Source: Diphasiastrum complanatum (lineage: Eukaryota > Streptophyta > Lycopodiopsida > Lycopodiales > Lycopodiaceae). From it: 64,000 bases of DNA. Where the stretch lies: NCBI GenBank assembly GCA_029204225.1, contig CM055095.1:69691847-69755846 (forward strand), read 5' to 3'. The notes under the pieces are model-generated. The model ran no database searches, had not been told where the DNA came from, and saw nothing but the letters and a program-made list of their open reading frames with translations. Each line of letters starts with the position of its first letter. Position 1 is the stretch's first letter. This document shows, in pieces, positions 11,481 through 22,355 of the stretch. A program made the position numbers and the translations under genes.

Positions 11481-13010
11481 ATAGGCCAATTGACTTGTCA
11501 CTCAACTGGCTTCTTTTTTTTCCAAGGATCTCTTCTTTTGATCGGCATGTAGTATGGATCGATTCTTTTCCAGCTTGGTGCCCTTAGATACTCTTGTAGC
11601 TACTCGTCATTATTCAACAACATCACAATCCTCCAGGAGGGCTGTGGTCGTAGGGCATTCACAAGGCTGCTGAGTTTTGGATACTCTTCAGCCGTCACTT
11701 TCTTTGCGCCTCCTCGCTCTCCCTTCTTGTAGGTCTTCTGAAATTCATCGGACTATTTGCGATCATCATATCGTCTTTTGATCCTCTCTATAGATTTATC
11801 TGGTAGCTTCCTTAAGGGCCTTGCCAAGTAGTCATCCATTGCGGTGGCACTCTTGGTATCAGGAACCTTTGATGTAGAACCCTCGGGCTTTGATCTAGTG
11901 AAGGTGTCGCTCTTACTCTTCGGAGGAGATGGAGGAAGTCCCATAGAAGGCTCCGCCATCTCATCAAGTGGATCTTGATCGAAAGAATTGAAGTCAGGTG
12001 GTGAAGGAGGTGTGAATGATTTACAAGAAGAGGGTGGTGGATTAGTTATGAGGTTATACTGAGCTGTTGGCGAAACGAATTGTTTTAAAAAATGGTCATC
12101 AGATTTTAGAGATGTGGTGGGAATGGTAAGTGAATCGGAGGTGGTTGAATGAGTAAATGGAAAAATGGTGGTTGGTAAGATGGAAATGGATCGGAAAAAT
12201 AAGAAGATGAGTGAGGCAGCTGAGTGTAGGTGGAGGAGTCCACGACAAGTTTGTGGAGAAAGCCAACAGTGGATCCTTGATATGGCATGCCAAGACCAGC
12301 TTGTGCGTCTATATCGATGAAGTTGTCTTGCTTCAGAGCAAAGGGGTCTTCAGCCTTCTCTTCAGCCCTTGGGCTTTCCTCTGGACTTCCACTGTTACTT
12401 GTGCTGCTTGACCTTGATCTTTTCTTATTTGTTGATCAGGATCAGCTGCATCAGTCTTTTAAGCTTCGTCGTCGTGAGTGGAATCAACTACAATTGTCTG
12501 TTCTGCTTGTGTGGTTGTAGGCAACTCTCTTTCTCCCTCCCCTGAAATTGTTGCTTGTGTTTGCTGGGCATGAGGGGTTGAGTTAACAGCATGAAAGAAT
12601 CTTGATGGTGATTGGGATCGGGTGCTTCAAGCTGGTGATTACATTGGTGACTACTGAGTGATCTGGATTTGGTGCTGAGGTGGGGAGGAAGCAGGTGGTT
12701 CTTCATTGTCGGGTATGTCTTGCCTGGAGGCTGCTCTCCTCTTCATCCTCGTTGTCGTCACTGCTAGAAGGGACATCTTCATAGCCGGCCATTTGCTTTT
12801 TCTGCTTACTTGGAGTCAGCTTTGTGGTCTTCATCTGTGGGGTATCTGATTCCATCTCAGACTCTAGAGGTGGTTTGTGAGCAGTTATCTTGTTTTTGGA
12901 CTACTTTGCTGGTGTTGTGGTATCAGCAAGTTGTGATGGCCTGTCATGTTTCCTCTTGATGGGGCGTTCATGAAACATAGCAGCTTGTGGAGAAGGTGAG
13001 GCTGAAGCTG
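11480..13010 (-). pseudogene. Decayed charged-residue-rich coding region, unidentified
   Basis: Minus-strand frames read SASPSPQAAMFHERPIKRKH near 12960, then an acidic Ser/Asp/Glu stretch near 12750 (SSSDDNEDEEESS), then Pro/Ser-rich sequence, and finally a more ordered part at 11959-11560 (RPLRKLPDKSIERIKRRYDD, then KKVTAEEYPKLSSLV, then LQEYLRAPSWKRIDPYYMP). Several stops interrupt it. The consistent strand bias of sense-looking sequence suggests one former gene or element protein with a disordered basic/acidic N-terminal part. I do not recognise the family. Confidence 0.35.
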
Positions 13011-13049
13011 TTAATGGTGTATAGCCTCGGCTAGTAGCGGTGTCGGATG

Positions 13050-13460
13050 GAATCTAGCAGATGCAAAAAGTCGGGGACAGTGGTGGATGCAACGGTGGAT
13101 GCAAGGGCGGATGGAATGGCGGGTGGAATGGCGGTCGAAAACTGGCAGATGCAAAATTGTGAATGCAAACTCGTCGGATGCAATGGCGGAGGAAAACACA
13201 GCGGCTGGAAATGTGTCGAATGCAAAATGAAATGCTAATGGCGGATGCAAAAATGCAATTTGGTAATATACTGGTAGATGGAAACGAAATGGTAAGTCGG
13301 CAGATGCAATAAGAAAACCGTAAAGTGGGAGGCAAAAACAAGAAAATCAAATGGGATGCAGACGGCAAATGGAAAGTCGGTGGATGGAAATGCTTGTGAG
13401 ATGCAAAAGGGAATGGAGATGGCGGATGGAAACTCAAAAGTATGGAGATGGAAAACAAGA
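13050..13460 (+). repeat. Degenerate GGATGNAA-type tandem repeat
   Basis: A run of variants of GGCGGATGCAAA and GGTGGATGGAAA at irregular 10-25 base spacing. It creates long spurious open frames on both strands (His/Phe/Pro-rich on the minus strand). Confidence 0.65.
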
Positions 13461-13849
13461 AAGATGGAGGTTTTGAAAAAGTAAAAAACGTTATAAGGGT
13501 GAAAAGATGAAAGTGTGTGCGAGTAGGGAGAGGAAGGCGTGTGTAGAAGCGATGGAGGATGGATCAAACGAAAGAGGGATGGAGCACAGTCAGAATACAA
13601 CAAAGAGCGGCTGAATCGGATCAGAGAACAGGAAGGTCGTCCGAAATTTGCCAATCAAGCATGAACTCGTATGAAAATTGTGTGAAGTAAGAATGAACTG
13701 GGCGGCCGTCGACATATTTATACCAAAAATCTTAGGTCAAGCATCTGATGGAACTTTCCATGTCTTTGATCTTGTTGCAACCCATCACAATCTACCTACA
13801 ACCAAAAATCAGGTTAATGGAGCCATCCCATCCCTGTCTGGACTTGTTG

Positions 13850-14130
13850 CGACCTCTCATCTACCTGCCTTGCCATATGGGAGCCTGTTGTGGCATCTGC
13901 CACCATCATTTTTTGGCCTGTGACAGCCTGTCTGCGGCCTGTCACATGACTTGCGACCTGCCAGCAAGCTGCCATAGCCTGTGACAGCCTGCCTGCGGCC
14001 TGGTTGCATCCTCTACGACCACAGGCTGCCACGTTGCCCTGCTGCTGATTTGTGGCCTGTTTGAGCCTGTTACGAACTGTGGCGACCTGTTTTTTCACCT
14101 GTACCGCCTGCCCACAGTCCCATTTGTGGC
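13850..14130 (+). repeat. Degenerate GCCTGT(G)-rich repeat
   Basis: Repeated GCCTGTGACAGCCTG and GCGGCCTG blocks, GC-rich compared with its flanks. Low-complexity sequence with no coding evidence. Confidence 0.6.
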
Positions 14131-15490
14131 CCTCTTTGCTGTCAGGCGATCTACAATAGACCTGATGCAGCCTCTACATGGGTTTTTTGGCCTCCTAACC
14201 CCGTAATACGGCTTATAGAACTTTGGAAAATGCCTATCTCAGTGCACCTTTGTGACTAATTGTGAAGGCAAGGCAAACAACATGCGGACTATGGAAGAGG
14301 CACTCATGACTAGTTGGGCTTTCCGACTCTCCGGTAACCTTACGCATATGTGAGGTAATGTGATTTGCATCAGATACCATTGTCTAAAATACAGTTTGTA
14401 AATGATGGTTTTTATGCAGCATTGTATTCCATGCTTAGTGAATCAACATATCCATTTCGCAATTGTGGCTTCTATTTGCATTGAACGATTCGTCTTTATA
14501 TCCCATTAGAAAATTGTGTAGTTTATCCAGTTAGCTGTATAAAATCGTCAAAGTTACAAATGACATCATTTTATGGGTTATGGGGGTTTTTACAAGTGTT
14601 CTAGAGAAGTAAGCTTGTTAAGGGTGTTGGTCCCTTTCCATGCCTCCCTAATCGGTGCGATCAAGAGGGCAAGGAAGTGGCTTGGATCTCCAACCGGGTG
14701 AGTATCGATGTAGCTACGGATCTAAGATGAGATCAAAGCCTACCAAGGGTGTCAATCTTGGTATTGGATCTAGAAGTGGAATGGCTTATATGAGGGGATG
14801 AGGCTTCTTCTTTTTCCTATCTCTTTATGGGGTTTTGATTTTGCTATCATACATGAGCAAAAAAGGAGTCTTTTCAATTTAAGAAAAAGTAGGAGGAGGC
14901 TTCCCTTCTCTCTCTCAATCTCTATTCTTGACAATGAAAAGTGAATCCAAAATGGTGTCACATCCCTACTTATAGACAAAGCTAGAGTTAAGGTTTTTCG
15001 TGCACCCAAAGCCATGTTCCATAAGAACTTGAGTTTAATAAAAGTTTTAAACCAATTTGCATTTTAAACTACTTGGGTCCTTCTTAATTTTAGGCCCATT
15101 TGAGCATAGATCTATTTCTACTTCTCGTGCCATAGTCTTATGAGTACAATGCACCTTCTAAGGCGTCTGACGTTATATTTACAAATAGATCTGAGTCTTT
15201 TTGCTGACTCGGCCATGCTTTTATTCCCGTCGCCATAAGATATGTTGGTGAGGCGCTGGGCTTTATGTTTACTCGTTGGCCGGTCTGCGACTTGTCGACT
15301 TTTCTTGTATTGGCATTCCTGGTACATATGGATTATGGAACTCCTTCTTGGTGATTTGTCGACGTTCCATTATATAGTTTGGCGGCTCGATTCCTTCACT
15401 TGATATCCGTTAGGCTCTTTTGACATTTGGAATCCGTTAGAAGAATCTTCGCCAAAATCTTCTAACATGGATATTTTAGTTGTCCAGTTG
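14131..15490. other. Non-coding, LTR-like, boundaries unknown
   Basis: It lies downstream (minus strand) of the copia J gag-protease fragment and may hold part of J or a neighbouring LTR. I found no primer site or paired terminal motifs. Confidence 0.3.
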
Positions 15491-15493
15491 TTT

Positions 15494-16560
15494 TTAGGGT
15501 TGATGATAAGTTGGCAACGCCACTGTTGCAAAAAAATCCAAATGTGTCTTTAAATTGTTTAAGGCATGTCTAAAATGGATTTTGGTCATTGTGTCGCCTT
15601 TTTCGCGAACGTGCAAAAAATGCGAAGAAGGCGAAAAAGGCGAAGGTGACTTCACCTCTTTGGATTCAACTCTGACTGTTCCTTCACCTTCGATTGAATG
15701 TGATGAGTTGTCTCCAAGTTGCACAAATCGAGAGTGGGTGAATGACTTATAGTCTTTGAACCAGTCGCGATGGTGAGTCATGTGTTGGGTTGCTCCAGAA
15801 TCTAGATACCATGAATTGATATCATGTTGTTCTCCGACTTTGGTCATGAACGCAGCTTCATCTTCCTCTTGTTGCTGGATTGAGTGACTGGTTGTTGCAC
15901 TGTGTGCTTGTTGTTGGAACTGCTTCTTCTTTTCGTTGTTGTACTTCAAAGTTCGGAGTCCTTGATTTCATGGCCAGTCCTCTTACAATATCTGTAGAAT
16001 AGTTTCTGCACTGGTTGGAACGATGAAGAGGTTGAATTCGAACCTGAACCAGAATTTGGTCCAGTCTGCATGTTGCTCTTCTTGTCAGTATAACCTGACT
16101 TTGTAGATCTCTTGGATCTAACTTCTGATTTTTCGAATATAGAGCTTGAGGATCCAATCCTGAGCCTAAGGAGGATGCAAATCTTCTGATCTCCTCTTGT
16201 AGGAGCAACAAAATTACTCTTGATAGAGTGAGGTGTTACTGGGTAAAAATTGTCATTAGTCAATTTTCGTAGGCTTCAGGTAGACTCGTTAATAGAGTCA
16301 TGAGTGTAGCTCAAAAGTCACATCCTTGATATCGTAGAGGATTGCTAGGATGTCCCATGCATTTTTAGCAGTCTGAACAGCACGTATGTGGCTGATCTGA
16401 GTATCCTTGATGTTGAGGGTGATCATGGCAAATGCTTTGCCATCTCTAAGTCTCCACTTGGTGATGATGGCTGCATCACCTTGTGGATTGAGCTCTGAAA
16501 GAACGCGAAAAAGGCAAAGGTGCCTAGAAAATGGTTAAGGCACAAAAAAATTCCCAAAGG
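15494..16560 (-). pseudogene. Ty1/copia J gag and protease fragment
   Basis: On the minus strand, frames from about 16500 hold gag remnants (GDAAIITKWRLRDGKAFAMI; IRAVQTAKNAWDIL). A degenerate zinc knuckle follows near 15990-15960 (FYRYCKRTGHEIKD, with the first Cys lost and the last changed to Ser). The protease has a good catalytic motif (SWYLDSGATQHMTHHRDWF near 15810-15760) and a VQLGDNSSHSIEGEGTV segment. The frame fades at 15494 with no integrase following. Several frameshifts make it a pseudogene. Confidence 0.85.
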
Positions 16561-16905
16561 TAAAAATGTGAAGGTCCAAAATATGTAGTCGTCCTTCGGT
16601 TTTCAAGATGCTCATTACTTGAACGATTTGTTTAGGCTGAGCATAAGAAATCTAACACAAAAAGGGGTATAGACAAGAGGGGGAAAAGATTATGCGAAAA
16701 GTTAGGAAAAAAAAATTGCGGCAACAAAATTGAGGTTGAGATGGGAGAAAAACCGATAAAGTATATGTACAATGAGATAAAGAAAAAATAAGAAAGAAAA
16801 ATTAAAACGAACGGTGAAAAACAAAAAAAATTAGAGTGAGTCCCTTGATGCTTTTTTTTGGTCTTCTTTTCTTCTTTTTTTTGAATAGATACAGGGTGTA
16901 GAGAC

Positions 16906-18331
16906 ATGCTTCAGGGAGAGTTCTTTAGTTTTTGGCCCTTCGCATCTTCGGCATCGCGGATCTTTCAGTGGGTTTCAGCAATCACGCGGACAAAGCGGGA
17001 CCACAATGTGCTACGCGTTATGGATTGCGAGCGGATTGGGCCAAACGTCGGGTGCATATTCTCCAAGAAATCTGTCGTATACCATCTTTCCAACCTCACT
17101 ATATTAACGAATGATGTGGTAGATAGGTGATGGTAGGTCCGGTATAAGAGGATTTGATCCACAATTGTCGACGTTTTGAAGGCTTTATTCGGGTCGAAAC
17201 AGTACTCGCCGAAGCACATGTCTCATCTAGTATCCACTTTTGCAGCTGTCAACAGTGTCTTCATATTATAATAGGCTTCCAGAATGATGGAATCTGGAGA
17301 ATTAGTCGCGTCAGTCATGAACCGGTTGAACACAGTTGAGGAGGGCGATTGTAGAGAAATTTCTAAATTTTTAAAGAAAAGGCCCTACACACTCTGCATT
17401 GCCGATATACCATATGGATTTTAGATGAAAGAATCATTAAATTATTATTCTTCTTTCAAATTCATTGAAATCCATAGTTTCATGCAAGGTTTTCTTGAAG
17501 TCACAACATCTTCCATTTGAAGAGTTGTTATTTTTCATTCCTCTTGGCAATCAGCTTCAGTGCAGAAAGCTTTATTGACTTTCTGTAATGCGCGAATAGA
17601 GAATGCAATATGGTAAGTTTTTAAGTTTACGAATTTTTAATTCAAAGTTTTATTTTAAGTTTAGTATAAGCAATCATTTAACTTAGAAAATTTGAAATTT
17701 TTTATTTATTTTAGTTGTAATGTTCCATGCCAAATACAAGCCCAATGTCAGAAACTCGGGAAGAGCACGACTTTGCAATGAAATAGAATACATAACCATT
17801 GGTTATTATTCTTTGGACAGCAAGCGCTAGATGCTCCACTACAACACCTGGCTGACAAGTTTTCAAAACTTGTTCCAGTATCCAACCGTGACAAAGAAAC
17901 TCAAAAATCCAATGACGGATTCTGTGGTTTGTCCCTACCAAAAGCCACAACAATTAATCAATCATTTAGTTGATATTTTTTCTCACCCAACTAATTGGAT
18001 TTTAGATTTATTTAGCGGTAGCAGCACTACGAGCGCATGTGCTGTTTAGAAAGGCAGAGCTGTTGCTACAATAGATTTAGATTCTAATTTAGTTGATTTT
18101 GTAAAAATGAGAATAAAATCTTTTTCAATTTTGCCAGATGAACTGGCTGAGGTAAGAAAGAGTTTATATAACAAGGACTTAGTAATTCCCTTGTCCAAGG
18201 AAACACAGCCTCCTGCTAGCGGGAAAGTGGTGGAAGAGGTGCCACTTGACACTACAATGGCTACTCACTGGAAAAAGAGGACGCAAATGACCTTTATATT
18301 TCTAGGAGAAATAAATTCTCTTTTATTATAA
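16906..18331 (+). pseudogene. Bacterial-type (beta-class) DNA N4-cytosine/N6-adenine methyltransferase pseudogene
   Basis: Broken SAM-dependent DNA methyltransferase gene. Frame 1 holds a possible N-terminal part (16906-17130), then ALFGSKQYSPKHMSHLVSTF, then EGDCREI and CIADIPYGF (about 17396-17420), matching the usual GDC...ADPPYG motif IV, then VIFHSSWQSASVQKALLTF and ENAIW at 17611. After a GT-AG interval come PNTSPMSETREEHDFAMK (from about 17727) and, one frame over, EYITIGYYSLD. A third stretch reads FQNLFQYPTV, DSVVCPYQKPQQLINHLVDI and LDLFSGSSTTSACA (about 17998-18046), the motif I region with Gly-to-Ser in the last GxG glycine. GRAVATIDLDSNLVDFVKMRI follows an in-frame TAG at 18047-18049. 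Motif IV before motif I is the beta-class order of the N6_N4_Mtase (PF01555) family. Multiple stops and frameshifts show it is dead. Plant MT-A70/METTL proteins have DPPW and lack this C-terminal motif I, so they are an unlikely source. Confidence 0.82.
17612..17714 (+). other. Probable intron of the methyltransferase pseudogene
   Basis: Begins GTAAGTTTTTAAG directly after the ENAIW-coding sequence and ends in TTTATTTTAG before the PNTSPMS segment. It is AT-rich, about 100 bp. The flanking phases differ by a base, consistent with later decay. A spliced structure argues for a once nuclear gene rather than bacterial contamination. Confidence 0.6.
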
Positions 18332-20276
18332 AAAAACAGTTGTGTTTATATTTCTTGAAATATTGTGTCTTGAAATCTTTCTGATTAATTTAATGATCTT
18401 AAATTTGTTTGTATTAAAAAAAGAATATTTAACAATTTTTTTATGATTTGAAATTAAGAAGTTAAAATATTCTAAAAAATTAAAATATCCATGATTTTAT
18501 TTTAACATTAATAATCATTAGCAAAACTAAAATGGCAACAAACTATTAGATTTTTAATATTCTAATTTTTTGATGTGTTTTTATAATAATTTTTTGTAGA
18601 CAATATTGTTAGAGATTTAAAGAGGTGGAAAGATTTTTTCAAGGTGATTTAAATATTTTCACAAATCATGTAATCTTGGTTACTATAAAATAATTTCATT
18701 TGCAATCATTTAATGTTTAAATATTCAATGACCTTATATAGGTATTTGAAATATAAGTCAAAATCTAAAAAATATAAAAATTTAAAAAATTCTGATTAAA
18801 ATACAATTATTGTTATTTGAAAAGCTTATAAAATTTTTAAAAAATTAACTTTTGTTCTAAATAAGCAAAAATAAATTTTTTTAGTTATTCTAGTAGTGCG
18901 TCTAATGATTTTCTTTTGAATAGTATTATTATTTCAAATAAGCTAATTTGTAGTTATTAATTAAAATCTGTTAACAAAATTTTAGTAGCTTGATTAATTT
19001 TCTTGCAAAATACAACATTTTTTTAGCATTACAATATATATTTTTGAAGCATTTTAAATATGGATGTTTTTATTAAAAATTTAAAAAAATCGAAAAAAAA
19101 AAATGGGGTCTAAATGTCATTTCTCTTTATTTTGCTTTCTTGAATATCATATGGTTACAAGTATAAGGGAGCGTTAATGAGCAAGCAAATCACAAGTCCA
19201 TGGTTGTAGCAAGAAGATGCAGTGCTCTATTGGAAATTGCCAAAATATTCTATACATTTGAATGAAAAATAAGAGTCCCATACATAAAGGAAATTGAAAA
19301 AGAAAAAGAATGGGGATAGCTAGCTTTTGACAAAAAATCAATTAAAGAGGCCACAACCCTCATAAAATCTAGATTGTATGTGACATGTAAACATGCAATC
19401 ACATAAAACCTATGAAGGCTTATTCAAAATTGCACATATTTAAGATCGTAATTCCATACAAAAACTCTACTAGTGTTCTACAAATTCTGTGGTCCTGAAC
19501 TCCAATGGTTTGGAAACGATTCAAATTCCTACTTTTTTCATGGTCTAGAAAAGAATATAAACGTACTTGCACTTGTACACATTCTATACTAGGGCTTGAA
19601 TCCTACAAATTATAGTGAGAACTAAGTCAATAAAGTAGTGAAGTTCATTAGCCAACCAGCAAAATCATTAGACCCATTCCAATCAAGTACCAATTGTAAA
19701 AGCTACTAAATGCATTTTTTGTATAGAAGATTGAGCACGTCTAACTTAAAAAATAAAAATGTGTGAGCTTTCTTGAAGTGAAACGTGGCTCAAGGTGGCC
19801 ATTGTCCTCTGCAGCAAAGCATGCAATTCAATGAATTTAGCTACAACATTCAACAAGTTCACCTGGTCATACTTACAACTGCCTATGTACAACAGGTAAG
19901 TGAAAAAAACTATCTTATATATATCGGTCAATTACAGCCTCATGATAAGAACAAGCCTCCAAGAAGCACTACATTGATCAAGGTGCCACCAAAATTTAGA
20001 GGGTCTTTTAATTAGATTATTGTGTACTTCATCAGAATTCCAAACTCTTGACACTTTCATTGTTTCTACAATTAACTATTTAGTGAAACCCTTTTCTTGT
20101 CGCTTTGCGTATATTTCTTCCCATCCAACTAGTACTTCTACCAAGCTACAAGATTCCTAAGACATTTTTTGCAACAAGACTTTGAGAGATGTGAAACATG
20201 GGAAATTTTTAACTATGTCTATACAGTCACATTGATTAGCTCAACTAATAATCACCTTCACTGTGCTTTCTTGTAG

Positions 20277-20515
20277 GTTGTATCACATGCATCAAGATAA
20301 TTACCAGGACAGGGAAAGCTTTGAAATCTTTCCAGTGTTGTATGTTACAAAATGGAGGGACGTTTGAACATCCACAATATCAAATAAATTAGTATGCTTC
20401 AAGTTATATCACATGTATAAAATTAACTAGCAAGAAATCTTTCCAAAATTATATGTTACAAAAGGGAGGGATGTATGAGTATCCACAATATCAAATAGAT
20501 TGCTAATGATAACTC
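20277..20515 (+). repeat. Degenerate tandem duplication, about 126-bp unit
   Basis: Copies start at 20277 and 20403 (GTT[G/A]TATCACATG). Both contain GAAATCTTTCCA, TATGTTACAAAA[T/G]GGAGGGA and ATCCACAATATCAAATA. Confidence 0.75.
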
Positions 20516-20807
20516 CACTTCTCTTAGATAATGACATTCTTGATGCAAACTACACATTGTACGTACTTAGCCTAAGAGTTTCAAATGTACTTTCCTACTA
20601 TTGGATGAAGAGCAAACATAAGTAGTCATATTATGAAGGATTCCTTAGACCATTTGTACTCCATTGGCTGATCCAGAAATGTCACACTTACGATCACATG
20701 AGCAGCATCTTTAGAGTTCGAGATAAAACTAGAAGTTAAAGGATGACGATATTAATTCAGCATAACATTGACCTTTGTAACCAACTGCCAATGGATGTCT
20801 TTGCAAG

Positions 20808-20810
<3 letters not shown>

Positions 20811-20896
<86 letters not shown>
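20811..20896 (+). repeat. (TC)43 microsatellite
   Basis: 86 bases of uninterrupted TC dinucleotide. Confidence 0.98.
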
Positions 20897-20898
<2 letters not shown>

Positions 20899-21896
20899 CA
20901 AATATAGCTACCTCTCACTAAGTTTTATAGATTCTATGAAAAAACCATGTCACAAATTTGTCAAATTAAGTAACAGTCAGATCACTGAAATTGAAATAGT
21001 TTTCTAAAATGCCCAAAACACGTATGACCTATCTCTCTTACACTTATCCCATTCAATCCCAAGCTTGCACCAGTTCATCTTTTTCTTTTTTGCATTGATA
21101 GTTTGCAGAGGTGTTGACAAACAGCAACTCCATTACTGGGGTCTCATTAATAGGAAAAAGTATCTATTCTCTACAATGTATGTCAAGAAAGCTCAATTCA
21201 ATTTTATTTCGACAAAACGCCTAGTTGCCTTCTGCACTCCTTGTACACAACGCATGCTTAACATGAATTCAAAACTCCTGTTTATGACTCAAATCTCCTT
21301 AGAGGGACATCTGCACAGCAATCCAAGAATAATTTGATTAGCATTACAAGTAGATAACCCACCATTAAGATAACATTGAAAAATTTAATACAATTTTCCA
21401 ATATCAAATCATCGAAGTGACAACATTCTGCAACAAGCCATACCCTCATGTAAATGCAAGTAGCATTCCAAACGCTTTGACCCTACCATCCTTAACAGAA
21501 ACTCAAGATGCCTGACTTCAGCACGCTCTCAAGAAGTGTGCGCAACCATAACAATTACAATACTTTTCCCTGACCTCTTTGGTATATTACCCAGTACAGA
21601 AAAGGCTCTTGTCATATCTACTATCAAGCTTGCTTAATCAAAATATGTTGCACTCAAAGCAAGTTCTGAGATGAGAACATTATATGATTAATTCTCAAGA
21701 ATCAAAATTAACTAGTTACATTCAGATCTATGAAGGGTATGTAGGATGTTGAGCATGATGCAGTATTGTCTATCGAACAAGTTCTTCCACATAAACAGAA
21801 GAGAGCAAAGGAAAAGTAGGGCTGTGAATAGGAACTAGGTAACATCAGTTTATATCATAGCAACTTGGTTTGATCAGTATGCCTTAAAAAGATACC

Positions 21897-22355
21897 TTAA
21901 AATCCTGCCCAGCCCATGGGCTTCTGACCAGTTGATCTGGAATCTCTATTGTCCTTCATACTATTTCCATCACGACCGATCGTAGAAGAGGGTGCAGAAG
22001 CATTGGAGTTCAAGAAAGACCTTGAATCTTGGAAAGAATTAGTCTCCGACACAAAGCCCCAAGAATCCCCACCTTTGCTAGTACTGCCAGATTTCATATG
22101 CTGTGTTTGAAGAGCATTTGTAGAAACTCCAACTGTGCCAAACATAGAGTCTTTGCTAGCTACAGATACCTTGCTTTTGAACCTCACATTCTCACTTTGC
22201 TGAGTTGCTGATTTATGCATTACAGATTCGCCAAAGGCTTGCCAATTGAGGTTATCCGATACTTCACCTCCAGATGATACATCAGATAAGCCGTCTTGGA
22301 GTTCCCAAATTGAACCAGCCTGCTTTGCTTTACCCTTCATGGTAGAAAAAAATCC
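21897..22355 (-). CDS. Kinase exon 7 (terminal exon)
   Basis: An in-frame polar segment with [24 protein letters not shown] and [13 protein letters not shown], ending QKPMGWAGF and a TAA at 21899-21897. I placed the acceptor at 22355 (ATTCTAAG, phase 0); another in-phase AG, just before the GSIWELQD codons, would shorten it by about a dozen residues. The NWQAF motif also occurs at the end of exon 6, supporting one gene. The open frame extends upstream to 22547, but that part is probably intron. Confidence 0.72.
   Translation of the reverse strand, partial: GFFSTMKGKAKQAGSIWELQDGLSDVSSGGEVSDNLNWQAFGESVMHKSATQQSENVRFKSKVSVASKDSMFGTVGVSTNALQTQHMKSGSTSKGGDSWGFVSETNSFQDSRSFLNSNASAPSSTIGRDGNSMKDNRDSRSTGQKPMGWAGF

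Larger units (their letters stand above)
18332..21896. other. Intergenic DNA, no genes seen
   Basis: 18340-19130 is extremely AT-rich with runs of A and T. 19140-21896 is moderate AT without sustained frames; it lies downstream of the kinase gene and may include its 3' UTR just below 21897. Two repeats within it are listed separately. Confidence 0.4.

Noticed and set aside
13054-13654. Long His/Phe/Pro-rich minus-strand ORFs (134 and 139 codons)
   Set aside because: They arise from the GGATG-type low-complexity repeat, overlap each other in different frames, and match no family.
16965-17219. Minus-strand 84-codon ORF over the methyltransferase region
   Set aside because: The plus strand in the same interval stays in frame with clear methyltransferase motifs; the minus ORF shows no family resemblance.
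20768-21007. 79-codon ORF with a long Ser-Leu repeat
   Set aside because: Pure translation of the TC microsatellite.
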